Assembly: GCF_012911925.1 (NCBI RefSeq)
Contig: NZ_JAAXKY010000071.1
Location: 1 to 36,773, forward strand
DNA: 36,773 bases
Direction: 5' to 3'
DNA from: Pseudonocardia xinjiangensis
GTDB taxonomy: Bacteria > Actinomycetota > Actinomycetes > Mycobacteriales > Pseudonocardiaceae
Position 1 is the first letter of the stretch, and each line of letters starts with the position of its first letter. A program made the translations under genes and the position numbers. This document shows, in pieces, positions 1-6,560 of this stretch. Under the pieces are notes generated by a model, which did no database searches, was not told the DNA's origin, and saw nothing but the letters and a program-made list of their open reading frames with translations.

Positions 1-1
1 G

Positions 2-1204
2 CTCCCGCCCCGGTCGCCGGCGCTGCGCCGGTTCTCGATCAACCCCCGGCAGAGCGGCATCTACGTCGCCTTCGTGCTGATCATCGTGCTGTTCTCGGTG
101 CTCACCGACGGCGCGCTGCTGCAGCCGCAGAACATCTCCAACATCATCGTCCAGAACTCCTACATCCTGGTTCTGGCGATCGGCATGATCCTGATCATCA
201 TCGCCGGGCACATCGATCTCTCCGCGGGATCGGTCGTGGCGGTCACCGGGGCGATCTCCGCGGTGCTGATGGTCAACCTGAACGTCCCGTGGCCGCTGGC
301 GGTGCTCGTCACGCTCATCGCGGGCGCGGTCATCGGGGCCTGGCAGGGATTCTGGATCGCCTACTTCGGCATCCCGGCCTTCATCGTCACCCTGGCGGGC
401 ATGCTGCTGTTCCGTGCCCTCACCCTCACGGTGCTGGGCAACCAGGGCATCGGCCCGTTCCCGGACCCGATCCGCACGCTGTCCAACGGCTTCACCGAGG
501 GCTACCTGGGCAACATCGGGCTGGGCCCGCTCGGCGGCGCCGACCTGCTGAGCCTGCTGGTGGGGCTCGGGGTGGTGGCCGGCATCGCCGTCACCCAGTG
601 GCGCCAGCGCGTGGGCAGGCTCGGCTACGGCCAGGTCGTCGACCCGTTGCCGATCTTCGTCCTCAAGATCGCGCTGGCGGCGGTCGTCGTGCTCGCGGTC
701 GTGGTGCAGCTGGCCCGGTTCAAGAACCTGCCGTGGGTGCTGGTGCTGCTCGCGGTGCTCGTGCTCGGGTACACGCTGCTGACCACCCGGTCCGTCTTCG
801 GCAGGCACATCTACGCGGTCGGGGGCAACCTCTCGGCGGCCACGCTGTCCGGGGTGAAGGTCAAGTCGGTCACCTTCTGGATTTTCGTCAACATGGGCGT
901 GCTGGCGGCGCTGGCCGGCGTCATCTTCGCCGGGCGGCTCAACCAGGCGGGACCGACCGCAGGCACCAACTTCGAGCTCGACGCGATCGCCGCGGCGTTC
1001 ATCGGCGGTGCGGCGGTGCAGGGCGGTGTGGGCAAGGTGGTCGGGGCGATCACGGGCGGACTGATCATGGCCGTGATCAACAACGGCATGTCGCTCATCG
1101 GCGCCCCGAGCGAGCGCGTCATGCTCGTGAAGGGTCTCGTGCTGCTCGCCGCCGTCGCCTACGACATCTGGACCAAGCGTAGGGCGGGCTCGGCCGCCCG
1201 GTGA
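2..1204 (+). CDS. mmsB: Sugar ABC transporter permease, MmsB/XylH type (5' end outside window)
   Basis: Inner-membrane permease of a monosaccharide ABC importer of the multiple-sugar (MmsB/GguB, XylH-like) branch. It would form the channel with a ThDP-unrelated ATPase and a periplasmic-type binding protein that should lie upstream, outside the window. The frame is open from base 2; a GTG at 74 is internal, because the codons before it already read like the family N-terminus (RRFSINPRQSGIYVAFV). About 400 residues are visible, with some 9 to 10 hydrophobic segments. The BPD_transp_2 signature is clear: IAGHIDLSAGSVVA near the start, FGIPAFIVTLAG in the middle, and FIGGAAVQGGVGKVVGAITGG near the end. 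The extended loop containing GNQGIGPFPDPIRTLSNG is typical of MmsB rather than RbsC. The gene ends before a strong hairpin. Family assignment is secure; the sugar cannot be read from sequence. Confidence 0.9.
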   Translation, partial: LPPRSPALRRFSINPRQSGIYVAFVLIIVLFSVLTDGALLQPQNISNIIVQNSYILVLAIGMILIIIAGHIDLSAGSVVAVTGAISAVLMVNLNVPWPLAVLVTLIAGAVIGAWQGFWIAYFGIPAFIVTLAGMLLFRALTLTVLGNQGIGPFPDPIRTLSNGFTEGYLGNIGLGPLGGADLLSLLVGLGVVAGIAVTQWRQRVGRLGYGQVVDPLPIFVLKIALAAVVVLAVVVQLARFKNLPWVLVLLAVLVLGYTLLTTRSVFGRHIYAVGGNLSAATLSGVKVKSVTFWIFVNMGVLAALAGVIFAGRLNQAGPTAGTNFELDAIAAAFIGGAAVQGGVGKVVGAITGGLIMAVINNGMSLIGAPSERVMLVKGLVLLAAVAYDIWTKRRAGSAAR

Positions 1205-1234
1205 CCGGGAGGCCGCTTCCCTGAGCGCGGCGGA

Positions 1235-1277
1235 GCGCCCCTGACCTGCGGAGCCGAGCTCCACGGGTCGGGGGCGC
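1235..1277. terminator. Bidirectional hairpin terminator
   Basis: Two 20-nt arms (1235-1254 and 1258-1277) around a 3-nt loop pair at 17 Watson-Crick positions plus two G-U, with one mismatch. It lies between the convergent permease gene and the metallo-hydrolase gene. There is no T tract, as is usual for actinobacterial terminators. Confidence 0.75.
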
Positions 1278-1295
1278 CGTCGTGTGCGCCCACTC

Positions 1296-2105
1296 TCATC
1301 CGGCACCCGCCGTCGAGTACTCCCACCGCTCCCCCGGGACCAGGCAGACGACCTCGAGCCCGATCCGGTCCGTGGCAGCCAGAGCTCTGGCGTCCTCCCC
1401 CGATCCGTGGCGGCGGAACACCAGGGAGAGCGGGTCGGCGCCGTGGGCGTCGTGGACCGGGACGAGGACACGCGCTCCCACGGCCCTCGCCCCCGCCACG
1501 GCCTCTCGCGGCCCCATCACGAGCGGCCGGCCGAGAACCGCACGCAGCCCGTTGACGGGCAACAGCGCTACGGCCACCGGCGACCCGTGTGCCCGGTAGC
1601 GCTCCAACAGCGCGACGTCCTGGATCTCCCCGCCGAAGAGGACCCGCGTCCGCCCGCTGGTGAGGACGTAGGCGTTGTTGCGCCACGCGAGGGTCCGCCC
1701 CGCCGGCACCGCCTCGATCGAGAGCGCCGGGGCGAGATCCCGCGTCTCGCCCCAACCGAGGTGCTCGACCGTCCGGAAGCCCAGTGCGCGCGCCTGACGG
1801 GCCATCCGGGCGGCGCTCACGTAGACCGGCGTGGTGGCCTTGTGGCGGTAGTCCCGCAACGCGCGCAGGTCCCAGTGGTTGACCGCGAAGTTGGTCGCGA
1901 CGATCGCCGTCAACGCCGGAAGGTCGATGACCCTCAGGCCGAGCGGCTCACCGCGGCGCAGGTACCACCGCTCGGTGAACCACGGGTCGGTGAGGATCGT
2001 GTGACCGTTCAGCTCCAGCAGGACGCAGGCGTTGGCCACCCGTGTCACGGCGAGATCCGTGGACACCGGCGGCCGGCCGGGGTTGCTGACGTGGTTGTTG
2101 CTCAT
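1296..2105 (-). CDS. MBL-fold metallo-hydrolase-like protein, UlaG branch, degenerate metal motif
   Basis: A 269-residue cytosolic protein of the metallo-beta-lactamase fold resembling the UlaG/YtnP-type hydrolases. The start is the ATG at 2105 (MSNNHVSN); an open frame runs further upstream but would overlap the divergent MerR gene. Fold signatures are a central LTDPWF (motif 1 Asp), TNFAVNHWDLRAL at the position of the usual THxHxDHWD, FGGEIQDVALL, and a late VPVHDA. In the second motif the two histidines and the aspartate that bind zinc in classical members are replaced by N, A and N, and only the last H and D remain, so metal binding and hydrolase activity are doubtful. The neighbouring MerR gene is divergent and only 28 bp away, so it probably controls this gene. 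Substrate unknown. Confidence 0.8.
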   Translation of the reverse strand: MSNNHVSNPGRPPVSTDLAVTRVANACVLLELNGHTILTDPWFTERWYLRRGEPLGLRVIDLPALTAIVATNFAVNHWDLRALRDYRHKATTPVYVSAARMARQARALGFRTVEHLGWGETRDLAPALSIEAVPAGRTLAWRNNAYVLTSGRTRVLFGGEIQDVALLERYRAHGSPVAVALLPVNGLRAVLGRPLVMGPREAVAGARAVGARVLVPVHDAHGADPLSLVFRRHGSGEDARALAATDRIGLEVVCLVPGERWEYSTAGAG

Positions 2106-2145
2106 GCCGGCGACCGTGCCGGTTAATGTGCACATGAAGTCAAGT
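2106..2145. promoter_or_regulatory. Divergent promoter/operator between MBL gene and merR
   Basis: The 28 bp between the two start codons contains a perfect 10-bp palindrome ATGTGCACAT (2126-2135), which overlaps the merR start codon. On the minus strand a TTGACT hexamer (about 2138-2143) could be the -35 of the MBL gene, giving a nearly leaderless transcript; I see no good -10. MerR proteins bind dyads inside such spacers, so this is the likely operator. Confidence 0.4.
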
Positions 2146-2541
2146 GACGCGGATGCGGAGCTGAGCATCGGCGAGCTGGCCGGCCGGTTCGGACTTCCCA
2201 CCCACGTCCTGCGCCACTGGGAGAGCGTGGGACTGCTCGCGCCCGGCAGGCGGGCAGGCGGGCAGCGGTGTTTCGGTCAGGCGGATCTCGCTCGGGTGGC
2301 CCTCATCCTGATGGGCAAGGACGCCGGATTCGGCCTGCGGGCGCTGTGCGAGCTGCTGTCCACCGACAGCCCCCTGGATCATCCTGACCTGCTCCGCCAT
2401 CACATCGCGGTGCTCGAACGCCGCATCGACCAGGCGCAGGCGGCGAAGGACCTCATCGAGCACGCGCTGGACTGCCCCCTGAGCTTCGACGAGTGTCCGC
2501 ACGCCCGGGAACAGATCGCGGCCCGTATCCCCCCGGCATGA
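2134..2541 (+). CDS. MerR-family transcriptional regulator
   Basis: A 135-residue one-component DNA-binding regulator. The start is the ATG at 2134 (MKSSDADAELSIGELAG); earlier in-frame starts would run into the divergent gene. The MerR winged helix is clear in the first 75 residues: SIGELAGRFGLPTHVLRHWESVGLLAPGR, then QRCFGQADLARVALI. It is followed by the dimerisation coiled coil (LRHHIAVLERRIDQAQAAKDLIEHAL). The C-terminus has the family pattern CPLSFDECPHAREQI, with two cysteines nine residues apart, seen in many uncharacterised actinobacterial MerR proteins. The effector is unknown. It is divergent from the MBL-fold gene, its most likely target, and is followed by a nested inverted repeat. 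Confidence 0.88.
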   Translation: MKSSDADAELSIGELAGRFGLPTHVLRHWESVGLLAPGRRAGGQRCFGQADLARVALILMGKDAGFGLRALCELLSTDSPLDHPDLLRHHIAVLERRIDQAQAAKDLIEHALDCPLSFDECPHAREQIAARIPPA

Positions 2542-2576
2542 TCCGCGACGACGATCGTGTTCGTCCATCGGGCGCC

Positions 2577-2637
2577 GGACCGCACATGCCTCCTCGGGCA
2601 GGCGATTCCGCCTTCCGGCCTGAAGGAGGCCCGGTCC
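2577..2637. terminator. Nested inverted repeat downstream of merR
   Basis: GGACCG (2577-2582) pairs with CGGTCC (2632-2637), and GCCTCCT (2588-2594) pairs with AGGAGGC (2624-2630), with a small inner CCTTC/GAAGG hairpin. Before the insertion sequence arrived this would have been the shared terminator of convergent merR and hxlR; the IS now separates it from hxlR. Confidence 0.5.
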
Positions 2638-2659
2638 GCTTGTCCGCGCGGAGCGACTA

Positions 2660-2673
2660 GGGCGTGTCCTGTA
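2660..2673 (+). repeat. IS terminal inverted repeat, left
   Basis: GGGCGTGTCCTGTA, identical to the complement of the right end at 3579-3592. Including the flanking TA, the match is 16 bp. Confidence 0.92.
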
Positions 2674-2707
2674 TGGGTCATGACCTGCGGTCGATGATCA
2701 TGCTCGG

Positions 2708-3595
2708 GTGGTAGGGCGTGGGGAACTGACCGACAAGGCCTGGGCGCGGATCGAACCGCTGCTGCCACCGGTCGCGGGTCGAGGGCGCCGGTGGCGTGAT
2801 CACCGGCAGGTGATCAACGCAATCCTGTGGAAGCTACGCACCGGCGCGCCGTGGCGGGACCTGCCCGAGCGCTACGGACCAGACCGCACACGAGCGGCTG
2901 CGGATCTGGACCGCGGACGGCACCTGGGACCGCATCCTCGACGAAGTGATCGTCAAGGACGACTCCGTCGGGAACGTGGAATGGAGCATCAGCATCGACT
3001 CCAGCAACGTCCGGGCCCACCAGCATTCGGCTGGGGCCCGGAAAAAAGGGGCTGCACCACCGAGTGGGTCGAACACCTCGCCCTCGACGGCGAAGCCCTC
3101 GGACGATCCCGAGGCGGACTGACCAGCAAAATCCACCTCGCCGTCGACGGCCGCGGCCTGCCGATGTCGGTGATCCTCACCCCCGGCCACGCCGGAGACA
3201 ACCCGCAACTGCTCCCGCTACTTGACCAGATTGCGGTCGGCCGCGATGGACCCGGCCGACCCCGGAAACGACCCGACCGCGTGCTGGCCGACAAGGCCTA
3301 CTCCCACCCCTCCACCCGCGCCGCCCTGCGACATCGCAAGATCCCGTTCACCAGCCCCGAGCGGACAGACCAGATCTCCCGCCGCCACGCAAAGGGCTCC
3401 CGAGGTGGCCGCCCACCCGCCTTCAACCCGGCCATCTACACAGGCCGCAACGTCGTCGAGCGCTGCTTCAACCGGCTCAAACAGTTCCGCGCACTGGCCA
3501 CCCGCTACGCCAAACGCGCCGCCTACTACCGCAGCGAGATCACCATCGCCGCCATCGTGTTATGGCTGCGCACCGACTTACAGGACACGCCCTAA
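2708..3595 (+). pseudogene. IS5-family DDE transposase, frame-disrupted
   Basis: The frame is open throughout (295 residues), but the product is a chimera. Residues 1-58 (LTDKAWARIEPLLPP, then KLRTGAPWRDLPERYGP) are the normal N-terminus. Codons from about 2883 to 3047 make sense only in the next frame, where they read HERLRIWTADGTWDRILDEV and SIDSSNVRAHQHSAGARKK, including the first catalytic Asp. From 3047 the original frame resumes with WVEHLALDGEALGRSRGG, ADKAYSHPSTR (second Asp) and NVVERCFNRLKQFRALATRYAKRA (catalytic Glu). The second switch, at A6G4 (3042-3051), is a -1 shift of the kind known in two-ORF IS5 elements. The first needs a small deletion near 2882 (5 nt if the family's PWxT motif was present). 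The encoded protein lacks the first Asp and is probably inactive. A sequencing error at 2882 would be the alternative. Confidence 0.8.
3579..3592 (-). repeat. IS terminal inverted repeat, right
   Basis: TACAGGACACGCCC, complement of the left end. The transposase stop codon TAA (3593-3595) starts with the duplicated target TA, so the element borrows its stop from the host site. Confidence 0.92.
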
Positions 3596-4017
3596 CGGGT
3601 TCGGGCCACCGGGGGAGCCTCGGTGGCGGCGTCGCGCTCCGCTCGCACCCGGTCGTACGCCGCGCGGGCGTCGACGACGGCGCTCATCCGGTCGTCCACC
3701 CACTGGATCATGGCGCGCATCCGTTCCCCGGCTTCCCGGCCCATATCGGTGACGGTGTAGTCGACGTGCGGCGGGATCACGGGCCTGGCGTTGCGATGGA
3801 CGAATCCGTCGCGTTCCAGCGTCTGCAGCGTCTGGGCGAGCATCTTCTCGCTGACGCCGCCGATTTCTCTCCGCAGTTCGCTGAAACGATACGAACGGTC
3901 GAGCAACGCGGTGAGCACGAGCATCCCCCAGCGGCTCGTGATGTGCTCGACGACCAGTCGCTCGGGACAGACCTGATTGTCAGTGGCAGATGTGACTGCC
4001 CGCGCACTTACGCTCAC
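3592..4017 (-). CDS. HxlR-family transcriptional regulator (QorR/YtfH-like)
   Basis: A 141-residue winged-helix regulator. It begins at the GTG at 4017. Family signatures are the N-terminal cysteine (VCPERLVVEHITSRWGMLVLTALLD), FSELRREIGGVSEKMLAQTLQTLERDGFVHR and VDYTVTDMGREAGERM. HxlR proteins of this type (E. coli YtfH, corynebacterial QorR) sense oxidation or quinones through the cysteine near residue 17. It is divergent from a QorB/YtfG-like reductase, the classic arrangement, with a dyad immediately upstream. Its stop codon TAG (3594-3592) is made of the TA target duplication plus the first G of the insertion sequence. The original stop was also TAG, so the protein is unchanged by the insertion, but its terminator is now about 930 bp further away. 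Confidence 0.9.
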   Translation of the reverse strand: MSVSARAVTSATDNQVCPERLVVEHITSRWGMLVLTALLDRSYRFSELRREIGGVSEKMLAQTLQTLERDGFVHRNARPVIPPHVDYTVTDMGREAGERMRAMIQWVDDRMSAVVDARAAYDRVRAERDAATEAPPVARTR

Positions 4018-4020
4018 GTC

Positions 4021-4045
4021 AGTACCTTACGTCGAAGTGGGTACT
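4021..4045. promoter_or_regulatory. Probable HxlR operator
   Basis: Inverted repeat AGTACC (4021-4026) and GGTACT (4040-4045) with 13 bp between, three bases upstream of the hxlR start codon. Similar dyads with TAC/GTA half-sites are bound by HxlR/QorR proteins. A second GGTACC palindrome follows at about 4059-4064. This would give autorepression and control of the reductase gene. Confidence 0.55.
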
Positions 4046-4113
4046 GGCTCCGGATCCGGTACCGGCCATACCGTCGGTGAGTTCGATCTTCTACTCACGG
4101 ACCCGGAGAAATC

Positions 4114-4980
4114 ATGAGCATCGTCGTCACCGGAGCAACCGGACATCTCGGTCGCCTGGTGGTCGAGTCCCTGCTGGCGGCCGACGTCCCTCCCGGCGAC
4201 ATCGCCGCCGTCGTGCGCAACGAGGGCAAGGCCGCCGGTGTGGCCGCGCGCGGCGTCGAGGTGCGCACGGCCGACTACGACCGCCCCGAGACCCTGGCGA
4301 GCGCGTTCCGTGCAGGAGACCGGCTGCTGCTGATCTCCGCCTACGAGGTGGGCAGGCGGGTGCCGCAGCACGCTGCCGTCATCGACGCGGCCGAGGCGGC
4401 AGGCGTGGCCCAGCTCGCCTACACCGGAATGCTGGGCGGCCCGGCCGCCGACTTCGCGCTCGCGGCCGAGCACAAGGCCACCGAGCAGCTGATTCTCGAC
4501 TCCGGACTGCCCTACACGTTCCTGCGCAACAGCCTGTACTCGGAGGTGTTCACCGAGAACCTCGGCCTCGTGCTGGAGCACGGTGCCGTTGCGGTCCACG
4601 CAGGCACCGGACGTCTCGCCTCGGCGTCCCGCCCCGACCTCGCGGCCGCGGCAGCCGCCGTCCTGATCGGCGAGGGTCACCTCGGCCGGGCCTACGAGCT
4701 CAGCGGCGACACGGCATGGTCGTTCGCGGAGTTCGCGGCGGAGGTGTCCCGGCGGACCGGTCGCACCATCACCTACGACGACGTCTCCTGGGAGGCCCGC
4801 CTGGCGATGCTGACCGGCGCGGGGCTGCCCGAGCCGGTGGCCTCCATTCTCGTGGGAATGGAAGGCGCGATCGGACGTGGCCTGCTCGCTGCCACGCCGG
4901 GAGACCTCGCCCGGCTCATCGGCCGTCCGACCACCCCGATCGCCGACTCGATCGCCGAGGCGCTCAAGGGCTTGTCGTGA
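4114..4980 (+). CDS. NAD(P)H:quinone oxidoreductase, QorB/YtfG type (NmrA-like SDR)
   Basis: A 288-residue atypical short-chain dehydrogenase of the NmrA-like group, length as in E. coli QorB. It would reduce quinones with NADPH in the cytoplasm. The glycine-rich nucleotide site MSIVVTGATGHLGRLVV opens the protein. Next come VVRNEGKA (phosphate-binding region), GDRLLLISAYEVGRRVPQH, YTGMLGG and the family sequence LPYTFLRNSLYSEVF. The start at 4114 follows CCGGAGAAATC, a fair ribosome binding site. It is divergent from an HxlR regulator across a 96-bp intergenic dyad region, the same pairing as ytfG/ytfH and qorA/qorR, which supports both identifications. The gene ends at a bidirectional hairpin. 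Substrate specificity is not visible. Confidence 0.88.
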   Translation: MSIVVTGATGHLGRLVVESLLAADVPPGDIAAVVRNEGKAAGVAARGVEVRTADYDRPETLASAFRAGDRLLLISAYEVGRRVPQHAAVIDAAEAAGVAQLAYTGMLGGPAADFALAAEHKATEQLILDSGLPYTFLRNSLYSEVFTENLGLVLEHGAVAVHAGTGRLASASRPDLAAAAAAVLIGEGHLGRAYELSGDTAWSFAEFAAEVSRRTGRTITYDDVSWEARLAMLTGAGLPEPVASILVGMEGAIGRGLLAATPGDLARLIGRPTTPIADSIAEALKGLS

Positions 4981-4989
4981 CCTGATCGC

Positions 4990-5040
4990 CGTGAGATCCG
5001 GCCCGTCGGCCCCGCGAAGGGCGGACAGCCGGATCTCGCG
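4990..5040. terminator. Bidirectional hairpin terminator
   Basis: Arms at 4990-5002 and 5028-5040 pair over 13 positions (one G-U), enclosing a GC-rich 25-nt loop. It lies between the convergent quinone reductase gene and the small DUF6176-like gene. Confidence 0.75.
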
Positions 5041-5052
5041 GCGCAGGCGGCG

Positions 5053-5370
5053 TCAGATGTGGATGTCGAGGAGCACCGGCGTGTCCACCTGGCCGTCGAG
5101 CACCTCGGCCATGACGCGCTTGTGCTCGGCGTCGATCGGCAGCGTGGAGTTCCGGAACACCTCCCCGGCCGCCTCGTAGTCGGCACACTCCACCGCGTAG
5201 ACGAGCAGCGGACCGTCCGCGGTCGAGATCAGCTTCGCCTGCTCGTGCGTGACGCCCTCCTGTTCGAAGGTGGCGCGGACCTCGTCGGCCCGCTGCTCGG
5301 CCTCGGCGAACCAGGCCTTGAGCACGTCCAGCTTGTCGGGGCGAACGCGGGCTACCCTCACGTGGATCAT
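5053..5370 (-). CDS. Small DUF6176-like protein, last gene of the poxB-like operon
   Basis: A 105-residue cytosolic protein starting at the ATG at 5370 (MIHVRVARVRPDKLDVLKAWF), with GGAAGAG ten bases upstream. The composition, one alpha/beta unit with RNSTLPIDAEHKRVMAEVL near the end, resembles the small DUF6176 family, which looks like a ferredoxin-like dimeric alpha+beta barrel of the YgiN/ABM type; this is from memory of the family. No catalytic residues can be named. It is the fourth and last gene of a minus-strand operon, 59 bp after the enolase-superfamily gene. A much longer frame running upstream to 6309 is only a shadow of that gene. Function unknown. Confidence 0.75.
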   Translation of the reverse strand: MIHVRVARVRPDKLDVLKAWFAEAEQRADEVRATFEQEGVTHEQAKLISTADGPLLVYAVECADYEAAGEVFRNSTLPIDAEHKRVMAEVLDGQVDTPVLLDIHI

Positions 5371-5429
5371 GACAGCGGACTCTTCCAGAGGAGAGCATCC
5401 CCGGAGCTCCCCTGTGAGATACCGCCGGA

Positions 5430-6548
5430 TCAGGTCGACACCAGGTACTTGTTCACCGCGGCCTCGTCCCAGGCCACTCCGGTGCCGGGGCGGGTGGACG
5501 CGGTGATGTGCCCGTCCACCGGCACCGTCGGCTCGGCCAGCACCGGATTCGCCCAGTCGACCCACTCCAGCCAGTGTGCCGTGGGGCTCACCCGGAGCAG
5601 GTGTGACGCGATCTCGGGATAGAGGTGGCTCGACAGCTGCGTTCCCGCGGCGGCGGCCAGTCCGGCCGTCTGCAGCCAGCCGGTGACGCCGCCGATGCGC
5701 ATCAGGTCGGCCATGGCGTAGGGGACGCTCCCGGCCTTGATGGAGTTGAACAGGTCCCGAGGTCCGTAGTAGTTCTCCCCCAACTGCAACGGGGTGCGTA
5801 CCCGCTGCTCGAGCTTCCCGTACCCCTCGACGTTGTCGTAGCGGATCGGCTCCTCCAGCCAGTACAGCCCCTGGTCGTCGAGGTCGTGGCACCGCCGGAC
5901 CGCGTCGCCGTAGCCCAGAGCCTGGTTGAAGTCCACCATCACGTCGACGTCGGGTCCGACGCCCTCGCGCACGGCCGTGATCGCGTCGAGATCGTCCTGC
6001 AGCCGGGGGTGGCCCAGGCGCAGCTTCATCGCCGTGAAGCCGCCCTCGTCGCGGAGGTCGGCCGCCTCTTTCGCGAGGGTGCTGATCTCGTGGCGCCACA
6101 GCCCGTTGCTGTTGTAGGCGCGTACCGGCCCCACCGTGCCGCCGAGCAGCTGGACGAGCGGCAGGCCTGCCGTCTTCGCGAGCGCGTCCCACATCGCCAT
6201 GTCCACGGCGGCGCGGGCGATCAGCGAGATGCCGGCGATGCCGACCACGTTCAGTGACTTGCCGAACTGGGTGAAGGCGTCCACCGGCGCGATGGGCTTT
6301 CCGTGCCACACCTCGCCGAGGTCGTTGATCTCCGCGACGATCGCCGGCATCGCGGCCGCCCGGTAGGGGGCGATGTAGCCGCTGCCGACGACACCGTCGC
6401 TGGTCTCGACGTCGACCAGGACCATCGGCCAGCGGTCGAAGCGGCCGATGTCGGCGATGACCGGCCGGCGAAGCGGAACGATCACCGGGCGGGCACGTAC
6501 CGCACTCAAGGTGGGTGGCGTGCTCTCGGAGCTGGGGGTTTCTGACAC
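5430..6548 (-). CDS. Enolase-superfamily enzyme, mandelate racemase subgroup
   Basis: A 372-residue TIM-barrel enzyme that should abstract the alpha proton of a carboxylate bound to Mg2+. The start is the GTG at 6548 (GGAA upstream). With a constant offset of +11 from Pseudomonas putida mandelate racemase (numbering from memory), every key residue lines up: K175 (K164), D206 and N208 in VDFNQ, E232 in WLEEP, E258 in LGENY, D281, H308 in SSHLYPE and E328 in HWLEW. The exception is R177 in place of K166, the second catalytic base (motif MKLRLGH). The His/Asp dyad is therefore intact while the lysine-side base is altered, which favours a one-sided reaction such as acid-sugar dehydration or epimerisation with limited stereochemistry over true racemisation. 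It sits 12 bp after a beta-propeller gene, so the two are co-transcribed. Substrate unknown. Confidence 0.88.
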   Translation of the reverse strand: MSETPSSESTPPTLSAVRARPVIVPLRRPVIADIGRFDRWPMVLVDVETSDGVVGSGYIAPYRAAAMPAIVAEINDLGEVWHGKPIAPVDAFTQFGKSLNVVGIAGISLIARAAVDMAMWDALAKTAGLPLVQLLGGTVGPVRAYNSNGLWRHEISTLAKEAADLRDEGGFTAMKLRLGHPRLQDDLDAITAVREGVGPDVDVMVDFNQALGYGDAVRRCHDLDDQGLYWLEEPIRYDNVEGYGKLEQRVRTPLQLGENYYGPRDLFNSIKAGSVPYAMADLMRIGGVTGWLQTAGLAAAAGTQLSSHLYPEIASHLLRVSPTAHWLEWVDWANPVLAEPTVPVDGHITASTRPGTGVAWDEAAVNKYLVST

Positions 6549-6560
6549 TGGGAGTTCCTC

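Larger units (their letters stand above)
2660..3592 (+). mobile_element. IS5-family (IS427-like) insertion sequence
   Basis: A 933-bp element with perfect 14-bp terminal inverted repeats (GGGCGTGTCCTGTA at the left, its complement at 3579-3592), flanked on both sides by TA (2658-2659 and 3593-3594). This matches the 2-bp TA duplication of the IS427 group of IS5. Rebuilding the empty site gives CTAA, the YTAR-type target these elements prefer. It carries one transposase with a broken frame. The insertion lies exactly at the stop codon of hxlR on the opposite strand. Boundaries are confident because repeats and duplication agree. Confidence 0.92.

Noticed and set aside
3042..3048. Canonical A-AAA-AAG programmed frameshift heptamer in the transposase
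   Set aside because: The heptamer is out of phase with the incoming reading frame; slippage on the A6G4 run is possible, but the classical mechanism is not supported.
5053..6309. A 418-residue version of the DUF6176-like protein
   Set aside because: The first 300 residues are an Arg-rich shadow of the enolase-superfamily gene; the real protein starts at 5370 with its own ribosome binding site.
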